NCBI RefSeq assembly: GCF_000176855.2
Contig: NC_015138.1
Span: 186,001-250,000 of the forward strand
Direction of reading: 5' to 3'
Source: Paracidovorax avenae ATCC 19860
GTDB taxonomy: Bacteria > Pseudomonadota > Gammaproteobacteria > Burkholderiales > Burkholderiaceae_C
Length of the DNA stretch: 64,000 nucleotides
Shown: in pieces, positions 1 through 8,464 of the stretch
How positions within the stretch are numbered: the first letter of the stretch is position 1
How the letters are laid out: each line of letters begins with the position of its first letter
Translations under genes and position numbers: made by a program
The notes under the pieces: model-generated
What the model was told of the DNA's origin: nothing
The model's database searches: none
What the model saw: only the letters and a program-made list of their open reading frames with translations

Positions 1-70
1 GCGCCCAGGCCAGGCAGGTGGTGGAGTCCTGGCCACCGGAGAAGAGGACGAGGGCGTGGCCGGCTCGCAT
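1..70 (-). CDS. queC: 7-cyano-7-deazaguanine synthase, N-terminal fragment cut by the window edge
   Basis: Only the first 23 codons are inside the window. They read as a start methionine followed shortly by [15 protein letters not shown], the N-terminal PP-loop (SGGxDS) of QueC. QueC is the ATP-dependent cytosolic enzyme that converts 7-carboxy-7-deazaguanine to preQ0 in queuosine tRNA modification. Nothing can be said about the zinc-binding C-terminus, which lies outside. The next genes on the same strand lie upstream, separated by a terminator, so queC probably has its own promoter. Assignment rests on the motif alone, but SGGQDSTTC is very characteristic of QueC as opposed to other PP-loop ATPases. 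Confidence 0.85.
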
Positions 71-110
71 GGGATGGGTCCTTGTGGAAAAAGAAAGGTG
101 GGGGCGAAAA

Positions 111-134
111 GAAAAAGCCCCGCATGCGCGGGGC
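111..134 (-). terminator. Intrinsic terminator of the small membrane protein gene
   Basis: A perfect 7-bp stem (GCCCCGC / GCGGGGC) with a 4-base loop is followed on the minus strand by TTTTTCTTTT. It lies about 28 bases past the stop of the 50-residue protein gene and before queC, so it separates the two transcripts. Confidence 0.8.
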
Positions 135-161
135 CGGCTGGCGGGGCGGTCCGGAGTGGTT

Positions 162-314
162 TCAGGCCATGTAGATGGCGATGAACGCCAGCAGCAGCAT
201 CAGGATGCCGCCCGCGATGGGCAGCACGATGGGCATGTAGGGCACCACGGCCTCCACGCCGTCGGGGGCGTGCTGCTCTCCTGCGTGCGGTGTGGTGGTG
301 GTGTCGTGGGCCAT
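162..314 (-). CDS. 50-residue single-pass membrane protein of unknown function
   Basis: Fifty codons with a clear ribosome site (AAGGAGAC) just before the ATG and a terminator just after the stop. The N-terminal half is polar and rich in Thr, His and acidic residues. The C-terminal half is one hydrophobic helix (roughly residues 27-49) ending almost at the C-terminus, so the peptide should be a tail-anchored inner-membrane protein with its N-terminus in the cytoplasm. No enzymatic motif is visible. It stands alone between queC and opgD. I do not recognise the family. Small helices of this kind are often subunits or modulators of larger membrane complexes, but no partner is evident here. Confidence 0.75.
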
Positions 315-436
315 GGCAGTCTCCTTGGGACGGGGTTGCGGATGGGATGGCCCATTCTAGCCACAGCCCCGCGGCGCCCGGGCCGCGGTTTCCTCGGTAA
401 AAACCTCAGTATCCGTGCCGGGCGGCGCGTGGCCGG

Positions 437-2041
437 TCAGGAAAGGCGGCGGTCCGCCGGGGCGGGCGGCACCCACTGGTAGAGCCATGTCTCGGTGAGC
501 GGCGCGCCGTTCTCGCCGCGCAGGAACATGCGGATGGTGATGGGCGCGGTGCTGTCGTCCTCGGGCTTGATGTCGAACATGGCGCGCCAGCCCTGGATGG
601 CGTCCTGCGGCCGGGCCGAGGTGATCTCGATCTTGCCGCGGCTCGCGGTGATCACGGGCTCGACCTTGGCGCCGCGGCCCAGCGCCACGAGGTTCTCCCC
701 GGCGAAATCGACCGCGAAACGCCAGGAGAAGTACTTGCGCGGCTGGCCGACCACGCCGCCCAGGCCCGTCCAGGTGGCCACGCAGCGCGCCAGCGGGGAC
801 TGGGCCGGCGGATGGGCGCCCCAGAACAGGCGGTAGCCGATCAGCAGTTCCTCGCCGGGCTGCGGCTTGCGGTCGGGGTTCCAGAAGGCGACGATGTTGT
901 CGAAGGTCTCGTCGATGGTGGGGATCTCCACGAGCTGGATGGAGCCCGCGCCCCAGTCGGACTTCGGCTCCACCCACAGCGAGGGCCGGCGTTCGTAGAA
1001 GACGCCGTCGTCCTGGTAGTGGTCGAAATTGCGGTCGCGCTGCACGAGGCCGAAGCCGCGCGGGCCCTGGTCGGCGAAGGCGTTGAACTGCAGCGCCGGC
1101 GGGTTCGTGAGCGGCCGCCATACCCATTCGCCGTTGCCGCGCCACATCTGCAGGCCGTCGGAGTCGTGGATCTCGGGGCGCCAGTCGTTGGCCATGCGGC
1201 GGTCGTTCTCGCCGTGCTGGAACATGCTGGTGCAGGGGGCGATCCCCAGGCGCTCGATGGCCTTGCGCGGGTAGAGGGCGGCATCGATCTCCATCACCTG
1301 CGTGTCGCCCGGCGTGATCGCGAAGCGGTAGGCGCCGGCGATGCTGGGCGAATCCAGCAGGGCCAGCACGACGACGGTGTTGGAGCCGGGCGCGGGGCGC
1401 TCCAGGTAGAAGGCGGTGAAGTCCGGGAATTCCTCCGGGCGCTGCATGCCGGTATCGATGGCCAGGCCCCGGGCGGAGAGGCCGTACTGCCATTCGCCGC
1501 CCACGGCACGGAAGTAGCTGGCGCCCAGGAAGGCGGCCACGTCGCGCACCGGGTCGGTGTGGAAGTTGAGCCGGAAGCCCGCGAAGCCCAGGTCCGGCGG
1601 CAGGTCGCCGGGCTTGAGGCCGCTCTTGCCGTAGTTGAACATCTCGGGGTCGTAGGCCAGTTCCTGGGCCTTGCCGTCGGCCAGTTCGAACATGCGCACC
1701 GGCTTCTTGAAGAACAGGCCCAGGTGGAAGAACTTGGCCTGGAAGCGCAGTTTCTCGTCGGCCCAGAGGGCGTGGTCGCCCCGGAACTGGATGGACTGGT
1801 ACTGGTCCCAGTCGAGCTTGGACACCGAGGGGGGGATGGTGTCCTTGGGCGGCTCGTAGGCCTTGGCCGCCAGGGCGCGGGCCTGGCCCTTGAGTGCCGC
1901 GAAGTCGAAGGGCTGGGCTTCGCCCAGGGGCTTGAGGGCGGCGAAGGCTTGGGTCCAGTTCAGGCCCAGGCCACCTGCGGTGGCCAGCGCGGCGCCGTGG
2001 CCGAGGGTGCGGAGGAAATGGCGTCGTTTGGGTTTCTGCAT
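437..2041 (-). CDS. opgD: Periplasmic glucan biosynthesis protein D
   Basis: The product has 534 residues, the usual length for the OpgG/OpgD family. The N-terminus carries a twin-arginine signal (KRRHFLRTLG followed by a hydrophobic stretch and a small-residue cleavage area near residue 33). This fits OpgD, which is Tat-exported, better than OpgG, which is Sec-exported. The family acts in the periplasm on osmoregulated periplasmic glucans, controlling backbone or branch structure. In several plant pathogens these glucans are needed for virulence. Conserved family stretches such as FDVWDxxL-like SKLDWDQYQSIQFR near residue 75 and the C-terminal immunoglobulin-like beta-rich region are present. 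No opgH glucosyltransferase lies in the window. Confidence 0.9.
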   Translation of the reverse strand: MQKPKRRHFLRTLGHGAALATAGGLGLNWTQAFAALKPLGEAQPFDFAALKGQARALAAKAYEPPKDTIPPSVSKLDWDQYQSIQFRGDHALWADEKLRFQAKFFHLGLFFKKPVRMFELADGKAQELAYDPEMFNYGKSGLKPGDLPPDLGFAGFRLNFHTDPVRDVAAFLGASYFRAVGGEWQYGLSARGLAIDTGMQRPEEFPDFTAFYLERPAPGSNTVVVLALLDSPSIAGAYRFAITPGDTQVMEIDAALYPRKAIERLGIAPCTSMFQHGENDRRMANDWRPEIHDSDGLQMWRGNGEWVWRPLTNPPALQFNAFADQGPRGFGLVQRDRNFDHYQDDGVFYERRPSLWVEPKSDWGAGSIQLVEIPTIDETFDNIVAFWNPDRKPQPGEELLIGYRLFWGAHPPAQSPLARCVATWTGLGGVVGQPRKYFSWRFAVDFAGENLVALGRGAKVEPVITASRGKIEITSARPQDAIQGWRAMFDIKPEDDSTAPITIRMFLRGENGAPLTETWLYQWVPPAPADRRLS

Positions 2042-2149
2042 GGGGCAGCAGTGTGCCGAAAACGACGCGGCGGTGATGCAACGCCGTGTGACTCTGTGGG
2101 CATTGACCGCAAAAGCCGCTCCAGTCCTACAGCGCGGCGGGGCGAAGGA

Positions 2150-3358
2150 TCACAGGAGATCGGCTTCCATGGACGCTGCGCGCAGGCGGGCCAGCACCTG
2201 CTGCACATGCTCGCGGCCGCGCGTCTGCAGCACGAGTTCGATCTCCACGTTCTGGGCGGCCAGCATGGTGAAGGCGCGCTGGTGGTGGACTTCCTCGATG
2301 TTGGCGCCCGCTTCGGCCACTGTGGCAGTGATGCGCGCGAGCACGCCCGGTATGTCGCGCGCGCTCACCTTGACGCGCGCCAGGCGCCCGGAGCGCACCA
2401 TGCCGCGCTCGATGATGGCCGCCAGCAGCAGCGGATCGATGTTGCCGCCGCACAGCACCAGGCCCACGCGCTTGCCGCGGAAGCGCTCCGGGTGCCGCAG
2501 CAGCGCCGCCAGGCCGGCGGCTCCGGCGCCCTCGACGAGGGTCTTCTCGATTTCCAGCAGCATCAGCACCGCCTGCTCGATGTCGCCTTCGTCCACGAGC
2601 AGCAGGTCGTCCACCAGCCGCGTGATCACCTCGCGGGTGATCTGGCCGGGCGTGCCCACGGCGATCCCCTCGGCGATGGTGGAGGTGCCCTGCGGGTGCT
2701 GCGTGCCTTTCACGGCGTTCACCATGGCCGGGAAGCGCGAGGTCTGCACGCCGATGATCTCGATGCCGGGCTTCAGGGCCTTGGCGGCGGTGGCGATGCC
2801 GGCGATGAGGCCGCCCCCGCCCACGGCGATGGCCAGGCAGTCCAGGTCCGGCACTGCCTGCAGCATTTCCAGGCCGACCGTGCCCTGGCCCGCGGCGACG
2901 GCTTCATCGTCATAGGGATGCACGAAAGTGAGCCCCCGCTCCTCGGCCAGGGCATAGGCATGCGCGCGTGCTTCCTCCAGGGTGTCTCCGTGCAGCACGA
3001 CCTCGGCGCTGAAGCCGCGCGTGCGCTCCACCTTCACGCCGGGCGTGAAGCGCGGCATGACGATCACGGCCACGAGGCCCAGGCGCTGCGCATGGTAGGC
3101 CACGCCCTGGGCGTGGTTGCCGGCGCTCATGGCGATGACGCCGCGCCGCTGCTCCTCGGGCGAAAGCTGGCTCAGCTTGTTGCAGGCGCCGCGCTCCTTG
3201 AAGGAGGCGGTGAACTGCAGGTTCTCGAACTTGAGGAACACCTGCGCGCCCACGATCTGCGAGAGCGTGCGCGATTCGACGCAGGGGGTGTCGAGCACCT
3301 GGCCCTGGAGGCGGGCGGCGGCGGCCTGGATGTCGGGGAGGGTGAGCATGGGCGCCAT
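2150..3358 (-). CDS. ilvA: Threonine ammonia-lyase with C-terminal ACT domain
   Basis: This is a PLP-dependent enzyme of about 402 residues. The PLP lysine sits in FTASFKERGACNK (about K54), and the glycine-rich phosphate loop is VGGGGLIAG. It deaminates L-threonine to 2-oxobutanoate and ammonia, the first committed step to isoleucine. It may also act on serine. The last ~75 residues form one ACT domain (ARVKVSARDIPGVLARITATV onward), as in short regulated threonine dehydratases. The long biosynthetic IlvA form instead has two ACT-like repeats. An upstream in-frame extension exists, but the ATG at 3358 gives the expected N-terminus. The ATG at 3349 is equally possible. Catabolic versus biosynthetic role cannot be decided from sequence. 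Confidence 0.85.
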   Translation of the reverse strand: MAPMLTLPDIQAAAARLQGQVLDTPCVESRTLSQIVGAQVFLKFENLQFTASFKERGACNKLSQLSPEEQRRGVIAMSAGNHAQGVAYHAQRLGLVAVIVMPRFTPGVKVERTRGFSAEVVLHGDTLEEARAHAYALAEERGLTFVHPYDDEAVAAGQGTVGLEMLQAVPDLDCLAIAVGGGGLIAGIATAAKALKPGIEIIGVQTSRFPAMVNAVKGTQHPQGTSTIAEGIAVGTPGQITREVITRLVDDLLLVDEGDIEQAVLMLLEIEKTLVEGAGAAGLAALLRHPERFRGKRVGLVLCGGNIDPLLLAAIIERGMVRSGRLARVKVSARDIPGVLARITATVAEAGANIEEVHHQRAFTMLAAQNVEIELVLQTRGREHVQQVLARLRAASMEADLL

Positions 3359-3430
3359 TGTCGCGCGTGCCGGACCGCGTGCCGCCGGCAGGCACGGGGC
3401 CGGCATTCCGGTCGGCCCTGCGGCGCGCCT

Positions 3431-6400
3431 TCAGCGCCTGCGGCGGTGGCGCGTCTTGGCGGGAGGCGGTGCCGTGCTGGACGAGGCGGCTGCAGCCGCG
3501 GCGGCGAGTTCCTGCCCACGGGTGGTGACCGTGACTTCGAACGCCTTGAGCCGCTGCATGCACTCCAGCGACGCCTTGAGCATCTTCCTGACCAGGTGGG
3601 CATTGCCGTCATCGCGCAGTTCGCGGAGGGCGAACCGGTTCTTCTCGGAGAGGTCGTTGTGGAGTAAATCGATGAGTTCGGTGCAGGCTTCCAGGTCTTT
3701 CGCCGTGCGCCGCTGCACGTCCGGGCCCAGGAACCTGGCGAGCCAGTGCGCGGCCACCTGGGCCTGGACGATGGTGCTTTCGAATTTGCCGCGCCACATC
3801 AGCATGCCGAATGCGCCTTCCATGTTCGCCTTCTCGGCCTGCGCGATGTCCGCATAGCCCGGGAGCCGGCTCTCCGCGTCCAGCCGCTGCGCCATGTGCT
3901 CCAGGCTGTCATCGATTTTCTGGGTCGCGCGCTCATAGCGGTCTGCGATGGTCATCAGGCCATCCCGGACGTCGCGGGGCCGGGTGGCCTCCCGGGCGTG
4001 GACGCCGATCGCGATCGACCGGCACTCCAGGAGGTGGCCCAGGCCATCCAGGCTCCGCTGCATCAGGGTCACCAGTCGTTCGCTCTGGCGGATGTTCGCG
4101 CCGTCGATCATGGCGGCCTGGCGGCCGCTGCGGGACGACAGCCGCATGCTGGCCTCCAGGTAGTCGCCCAGGGCACCGGCCGCGTCCTGCTGATAGGTGA
4201 GCGCTTTTCTGGCGAACTGCCGTGCGACCCGCGGCTGCTGGTCTGCCGGCGCCTGGGCGATGGCCTGCGAGGCTTCGTGGAAGAGCTGCAGCAGGCCGGA
4301 GGTGACCCGTGCGGCATAGGCCGTCTCGCTGAGGCTGTTGCGGGAGGTCTGGTAGTCCTGCGCCATCTCCGGCAAGGTGCCGGGCGGCAGCACCGGCAGC
4401 AGGGTGGCGCGCAGGTCGGTGGCGCGTTGCGCGATGGCTGCCACGCGCGCTGCCAACTCCAGGTCTTCGGGCGGGACTGCCGGGGCGGGCGAGGCCTGTG
4501 CCGATGGCGCGACCGACCCATCGTTCGTGAAATGCAGCGGCAGGTCGAAGGCCAGTTCATGGATGGACAGCATCCGGTCGCTGAGTTGGGACGTTGCGGC
4601 CTGGAGGTCTGCCTCGCTGGCCTCGCGCAGGCTGTCGATGGCCTTCATGCCGTGCAGCAGGGCGAAGCTGATGGCATCCGTCCGCAGGCCGTCGCACCAG
4701 CGCACCCAATGCTGCAATGGGATCTTGAAGGCGGAAGGAGCGGCTTCACGGGCCTGCCGGGCCGCCCTGTCCAGAGCGTCGGCACGGGCCAGGGCTTGCG
4801 CGGGGGTGTCCAGCGGCATGCGCAGGGCGTCGCCGGTCGTGGACAAGGCAGCGAATGCCCCGGCGATGGCAGCGATGTGTGCACGCTCGGGCAGTTCCGG
4901 CCCATCGATGCCATGGAGCGACCGGTGGAATTCCCCGGCTGCGGCCAAGGCCTGGGCTGCCAGGTGTTCGATGCCGGAAGGCAGCGGCTGTTGCGCGGTA
5001 TCTGCGGACAGCACAGGCACGGCGGCCCTCCAGATCTTTTCGAAGGACTGTTCCAGTGCCGAGAGGGCGGTCTCGAGCGTGGCGGTACGGGCCGTGTCGA
5101 TGCGTGCCTGCAGCGCGCCGATGGTTCCGCTGGATTCCTGGCGCTGCGCCACGGTCCAGCCGACGAGGTGCTCGCCGAGCATGGACTGCGCCTGCTGCAC
5201 GGCGTCCAGCCCCTGGCGCAGCTGTCCGACCAGGTCGCCGGGCCGTCGCCATGGCACCGATGGCAGGTTCTGCCCATCGCCGGTGGCGACGGCCGGCCGA
5301 AGTGGCTGCTCCGTCGTCGGGAACGCAGCCTCCACTGCGGCCTGCAGCGCGCTTTCCCTCCGGGCGCGGGCCTGGCCTGCGATCTCCGCGTCCATTTCCG
5401 CGGCGCTGCGCAGCGCGCCGTCGCAGGCCGTGCCGCAGAGGTATGCCAGCTGGTGCATGGCCGGGGCCATGTCTCCCCAGGCCGCCGCCCGGGCCTGTTG
5501 TCCGGCGGCCTGCAGGCGTGCCGCGTGGTCTCTCGCCTCCGCCGCCGTGCGGGGGGCGTGCATCATGTCTTCGCATGCCTGGGCGACGGCGGCGCATACC
5601 GCACTGCACCGCTCCAAGGTGAGCGGGGCCATGCTCGCATGCATTCCTGATCGTTCCAGTGCATCCCGGGCATGCCGGGCGGCCTCGGCCGCGCCGGCCA
5701 GCGCGTGCCGGGCCGTGGCCGGGTCACCATGGGGCATTGCCTGCGCTGCGTGGAGGCCTTGCCTGGCCAGGTGGCCCAGCAATTGCAGGACCACTGCCCG
5801 GCCCCGGTCCGATGCGGTCGCTTGCGCGGCGGCAATGCGCGCCTGCAGGCTGCCGATGGCATCGCGCGAGGCCTCGTGCTGCTCGGGGCTCCACGGCGCG
5901 GTGTGGGCCTCGAGCGTGCGGCCGGCGTTCTCCACGCGCTGCAGGGCGAGGTTCTGTTCGCTGAACGCTTCCAGCGCCTGCCGCCAGGGCGCCTGGGGCT
6001 GCGTGTCCTGTCGCGTGCCTTTCCGTGCGGCGGCACCTTCCTGCGGTGGCTGCAGGCCGGCCAGCAGGGGAGCCATGGTTTTGTGCAGTTCCGCTTCACG
6101 CCGCAAAGTGGCGCGGCTTTCCCGGGCTTCGGGGTGGGTCAGGGCGCTTGCCTTCATGGCAGCCTCGGGGCCGGCGCCATCGGGCGGATGCGACCAGGCC
6201 TCGAGCAAGGCGCGCGCAGCGTCTTCCAGCGCGGCGCAGGAGTGCGCGTAGGCCGTGAGCCAGGCTTCCTCGATGGCGCCGGCTTCGCGGGCATCGTTGC
6301 CCGGCGGGGGCAGGCGCGACGGGATTCCGGGCAACTTGCCGTCCGGGCCGATCGCATCCAGCAGGTCTTTCATCCGCGGGCCGATACCGGCCAGCTCCTG

Positions 6401-7081
6401 GTGGAGCGCTGCGTCGATGTCCAGGACGGCGGCTGGCAGGCCTGCCAGCGTTTCGTACCTCCGCAGGCCGCAGGCCTCGCGCAGGCGGGCTGCGGCTTCT
6501 TCGTGTGTCCGGCTTTTGCCTGCCGCGCCAGCGTAGGGGGCCTGCCGCAGAAGGAGCAGTCCCTTCAGGGTCGTTTCCTGCGCACGCAGGCGGCAGGCCA
6601 CGGTCTGCAGCTGCCAGAGTTGCTGGTCGAGCAGGTCGGGGCCTGCGTGGGGCAGCAGCATTTCGCGTGCGGACAGCGCGGCCTCATGGTGCTCCGCTGC
6701 GGCTTCCCAGGCGATTGCGGCGGCCTCGATATGCCCCAAAGCCTGCTTCACTTGCATGAAGCCATTGGACCGATGGTTGTAGGTGGGCCGCAGGGCTTGG
6801 GATATTTCCTCCCCGGTGGGCAGTGTGCTGCCCTGGGCTGCCCGGGCCAATTCCGTGGCCTGGGCCACCATGGCATCCAGGGCCTCGGGCGTGCGTGCGC
6901 TGGCCAGTGCCTGCGTGATGCCCGAGATCCGTGCCCGGCGCGCGGCCTGGATCGGGCCGTCGTCCACGATGACATCGAAGCTGGCCTCGGAATCCGTGTC
7001 CGAGTCCCAGTCGGTGTCCGGGTCCTGGTCCATCCCTGCGGGCTCCGGATCGACCGTTTCCCCAGCCCGTTGCATCAGCAT
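3431..7081 (-). CDS. Large candidate type III secretion effector behind a PIP box
   Basis: The product is about 1216 residues from the chosen start, Ala/Gln/Arg-rich and predicted almost entirely alpha-helical, with many heptad-like stretches. It has an acidic Asp/Ser-rich segment near the N-terminus, a basic C-terminal tail (KTRHRRRR), and no transmembrane helix or signal peptide. I recognise no enzymatic domain. The reason to call it an effector is the promoter: a perfect minus-strand PIP box at 7391-7415 with a suitably spaced -10. The open frame continues far upstream to 7915 but would cross that promoter, so the longest start is rejected. The true N-terminus is uncertain. Possible starts are ATG 7081, ATG 7075, or a frame-shifted leader beginning at 7305. 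The gene is divergent from a second PIP-box gene. Function unknown. Confidence 0.7.
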   Translation of the reverse strand: MLMQRAGETVDPEPAGMDQDPDTDWDSDTDSEASFDVIVDDGPIQAARRARISGITQALASARTPEALDAMVAQATELARAAQGSTLPTGEEISQALRPTYNHRSNGFMQVKQALGHIEAAAIAWEAAAEHHEAALSAREMLLPHAGPDLLDQQLWQLQTVACRLRAQETTLKGLLLLRQAPYAGAAGKSRTHEEAAARLREACGLRRYETLAGLPAAVLDIDAALHQELAGIGPRMKDLLDAIGPDGKLPGIPSRLPPPGNDAREAGAIEEAWLTAYAHSCAALEDAARALLEAWSHPPDGAGPEAAMKASALTHPEARESRATLRREAELHKTMAPLLAGLQPPQEGAAARKGTRQDTQPQAPWRQALEAFSEQNLALQRVENAGRTLEAHTAPWSPEQHEASRDAIGSLQARIAAAQATASDRGRAVVLQLLGHLARQGLHAAQAMPHGDPATARHALAGAAEAARHARDALERSGMHASMAPLTLERCSAVCAAVAQACEDMMHAPRTAAEARDHAARLQAAGQQARAAAWGDMAPAMHQLAYLCGTACDGALRSAAEMDAEIAGQARARRESALQAAVEAAFPTTEQPLRPAVATGDGQNLPSVPWRRPGDLVGQLRQGLDAVQQAQSMLGEHLVGWTVAQRQESSGTIGALQARIDTARTATLETALSALEQSFEKIWRAAVPVLSADTAQQPLPSGIEHLAAQALAAAGEFHRSLHGIDGPELPERAHIAAIAGAFAALSTTGDALRMPLDTPAQALARADALDRAARQAREAAPSAFKIPLQHWVRWCDGLRTDAISFALLHGMKAIDSLREASEADLQAATSQLSDRMLSIHELAFDLPLHFTNDGSVAPSAQASPAPAVPPEDLELAARVAAIAQRATDLRATLLPVLPPGTLPEMAQDYQTSRNSLSETAYAARVTSGLLQLFHEASQAIAQAPADQQPRVARQFARKALTYQQDAAGALGDYLEASMRLSSRSGRQAAMIDGANIRQSERLVTLMQRSLDGLGHLLECRSIAIGVHAREATRPRDVRDGLMTIADRYERATQKIDDSLEHMAQRLDAESRLPGYADIAQAEKANMEGAFGMLMWRGKFESTIVQAQVAAHWLARFLGPDVQRRTAKDLEACTELIDLLHNDLSEKNRFALRELRDDGNAHLVRKMLKASLECMQRLKAFEVTVTTRGQELAAAAAAASSSTAPPPAKTRHRRRR

Positions 7082-7305
7082 CGCCTGCAGCCGTTCATGG
7101 GCCGTGGAAGCGGAAGGCGACGGGCGCCGGGGGGCATCGAGCTGTCCGGCGCGGGCGGTGAAGAACGGGAGGCCAGGCCACCTGGTGCCTGGCGGGACGA
7201 GGGCGAGGGCGAGCGGGCACCGCGTGGTGTCCCTTGCGGCGGGACGGCGCTGGCGGCATCCGGCCGTGCTGGAGGTGAGAGGGTGCGTGCAGGGACGGGG
7301 AGCAT
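7075..7305 (-). other. Short upstream reading frame, possible displaced effector N-terminus or coupled leader
   Basis: A 76-codon frame begins 42-50 bases after the predicted start of transcription from the minus-strand PIP-box promoter. It is rich in Ser, Pro, Ala and Arg, the composition typical of type III secretion signals. It ends in TGA overlapping an ATG of the large effector frame (TGATG). Either it is the true effector N-terminus separated from the body by a one-base frameshift, or it is a translationally coupled leader, or it is chance. There is no strong ribosome site, so this stays a hypothesis. Confidence 0.35.
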
Positions 7306-7353
7306 GGAACAGGGAGAACGCCGGCGATGCGGCCGATGGCTGGTCTGCCACCC

Positions 7354-7415
7354 ATGGTGGGGCCGTGCCGCCCATGCGGTGGCAAGGCCCGCGAAGCCCC
7401 GCGCGATGGCACGAA
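7354..7415 (-). promoter_or_regulatory. PIP-box promoter (HrpX-type) for the large effector
   Basis: The minus strand reads TTCGT-N15-TTCGC (7415 to 7391), an exact match to the plant-inducible promoter consensus TTCGB-N15-TTCGB. After a 31-base spacer comes CACCAT (7359-7354), which matches the YANNNT -10 found 30-32 bases downstream of functional PIP boxes. Both the box and the spacing are right. The activator gene itself is not in the window. Confidence 0.8.
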
Positions 7416-7498
7416 GGGGAGTCAGGGCCCGCCCTCGAGGTGAGCGCCGCCACCGTGGCCGGCGCAGCGCCTGTCAGGCACGTGCAGCAGGCACGGGC

Positions 7499-7559
7499 TT
7501 CGCACAGGGGCAAAGCGGTTCGTGCCGGCCCGCCGCCCTGCACCGCGGCTTGCCAGCAT
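7499..7559 (+). promoter_or_regulatory. PIP-box promoter (HrpX-type) for the 282-residue effector
   Basis: The plus strand reads TTCGC-N15-TTCGT at 7499-7523, again an exact consensus. CAGCAT (7554-7559) follows after 30 bases and matches the YANNNT -10. The start codon at 7590 lies about 25 bases beyond the expected transcription start. This box lies back to back with the minus-strand one, 83 bases apart. Confidence 0.85.
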
Positions 7560-7589
7560 GGCGGCCATCGTCTATCTCGAGGCCACGCC

Positions 7590-8438
7590 ATGACATCCAG
7601 CATTCCGACATCCGCGTCGCTGCGCCGCACCCTGAGCCTTCCTCCGGAGCTTGCCTGCCTTCCGTCGTCGAGCGGTGGTGCCTCGCCGGCACGGCGCTCC
7701 ACCCGGCATGCGGCCTCGCCCCTGCACGGTGCCATCCGTGGCCGGGCGGCCACGGTCGATTCCGCCACCGCACGCACGCGCTCCGAAAGCCCCCGGCGCG
7801 CCCTGCCGCATGCTTTCAGTCGGCGTGCGGAGACGGAGCTTTCCCGGCAACTGCTGAGCGCCACTCCGCAGTCGCAATTGCAGCAGGTGAAAGCGATGAC
7901 CGTCGCGCAGCGCAATGCGGTGGAGGCCCAGATTCTTCATCGGCTCCATGGGGGCTCGCCGGTGGATGCAACCAGCACGACAGCGCTGTGGCTGGCGGTG
8001 CAGACGGCGCGGCTGCAGTCGGGTGCACAGGTGGTGGCGCCGGCCGGCTGGGTGCGCAGCGAGGCAGCCCAGGGGATAGATCAACTGATGGGGGCGATGA
8101 CCGGGCCGACGCTGGGAGACGCCACGCGTGCCGCCGCAGCCCGGGTACTGGGCGACCACTTGCACCACCAGGGGCCAGGGCCGTTCCTGAACGCTTTGGG
8201 CTACACCCTTTCGCTGGAACAGATTCCTGCGCCTGCGCTGGCATTCGCGGCAGAGGTGCGGCAGGCCGTGGCGGAAACACGCGGCAGCGAGACGGTGGCG
8301 CGGTTCGCCGACGCCTTGCGCCAGCACGGCATTCCCGATCAGGTGTTACCTCTGCTGGCGGCCGGCGCGGCATCGCAGGAGGAAGCGATGGCGGTCCTCG
8401 GCAGATACCAGAACGCCCTTTCCTCGCTGGCGGGTTAG
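7590..8438 (+). CDS. Candidate type III secretion effector, 282 residues
   Basis: The first ~90 residues are Ser/Thr/Ala/Arg/Pro-rich and look unstructured (MTSSIPTSASLRRTLSLPPE..., many SP and RR pairs), which is the usual make-up of a type III secretion signal. The remaining ~190 residues are alternating helices with no motif I recognise. There is no signal peptide or membrane segment. The frame is open far upstream, but the PIP box and -10 at 7499-7559 place the transcript start near 7566, which makes the ATG at 7590 the natural start. It is divergent from the large candidate effector, and each has its own PIP box, so both should respond to the same HrpX-like activator. The biochemical activity is unknown. 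Confidence 0.75.
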   Translation: MTSSIPTSASLRRTLSLPPELACLPSSSGGASPARRSTRHAASPLHGAIRGRAATVDSATARTRSESPRRALPHAFSRRAETELSRQLLSATPQSQLQQVKAMTVAQRNAVEAQILHRLHGGSPVDATSTTALWLAVQTARLQSGAQVVAPAGWVRSEAAQGIDQLMGAMTGPTLGDATRAAAARVLGDHLHHQGPGPFLNALGYTLSLEQIPAPALAFAAEVRQAVAETRGSETVARFADALRQHGIPDQVLPLLAAGAASQEEAMAVLGRYQNALSSLAG

Positions 8439-8464
8439 GCATCGCGGCGCCACCTGCGACGGCC

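Noticed and set aside
812..3667. Long plus-strand frame opposite opgD and the threonine ammonia-lyase gene
   Set aside because: Antisense to two clearly assigned enzymes. The translation is His/Val/Gly-rich low-quality sequence typical of high-GC shadows.
7082..7915. Extension of the large effector up to the first ATG of its open frame
   Set aside because: It would run through both PIP boxes and overlap the divergent effector gene. The extension has the Cys-rich random look of non-coding translation.
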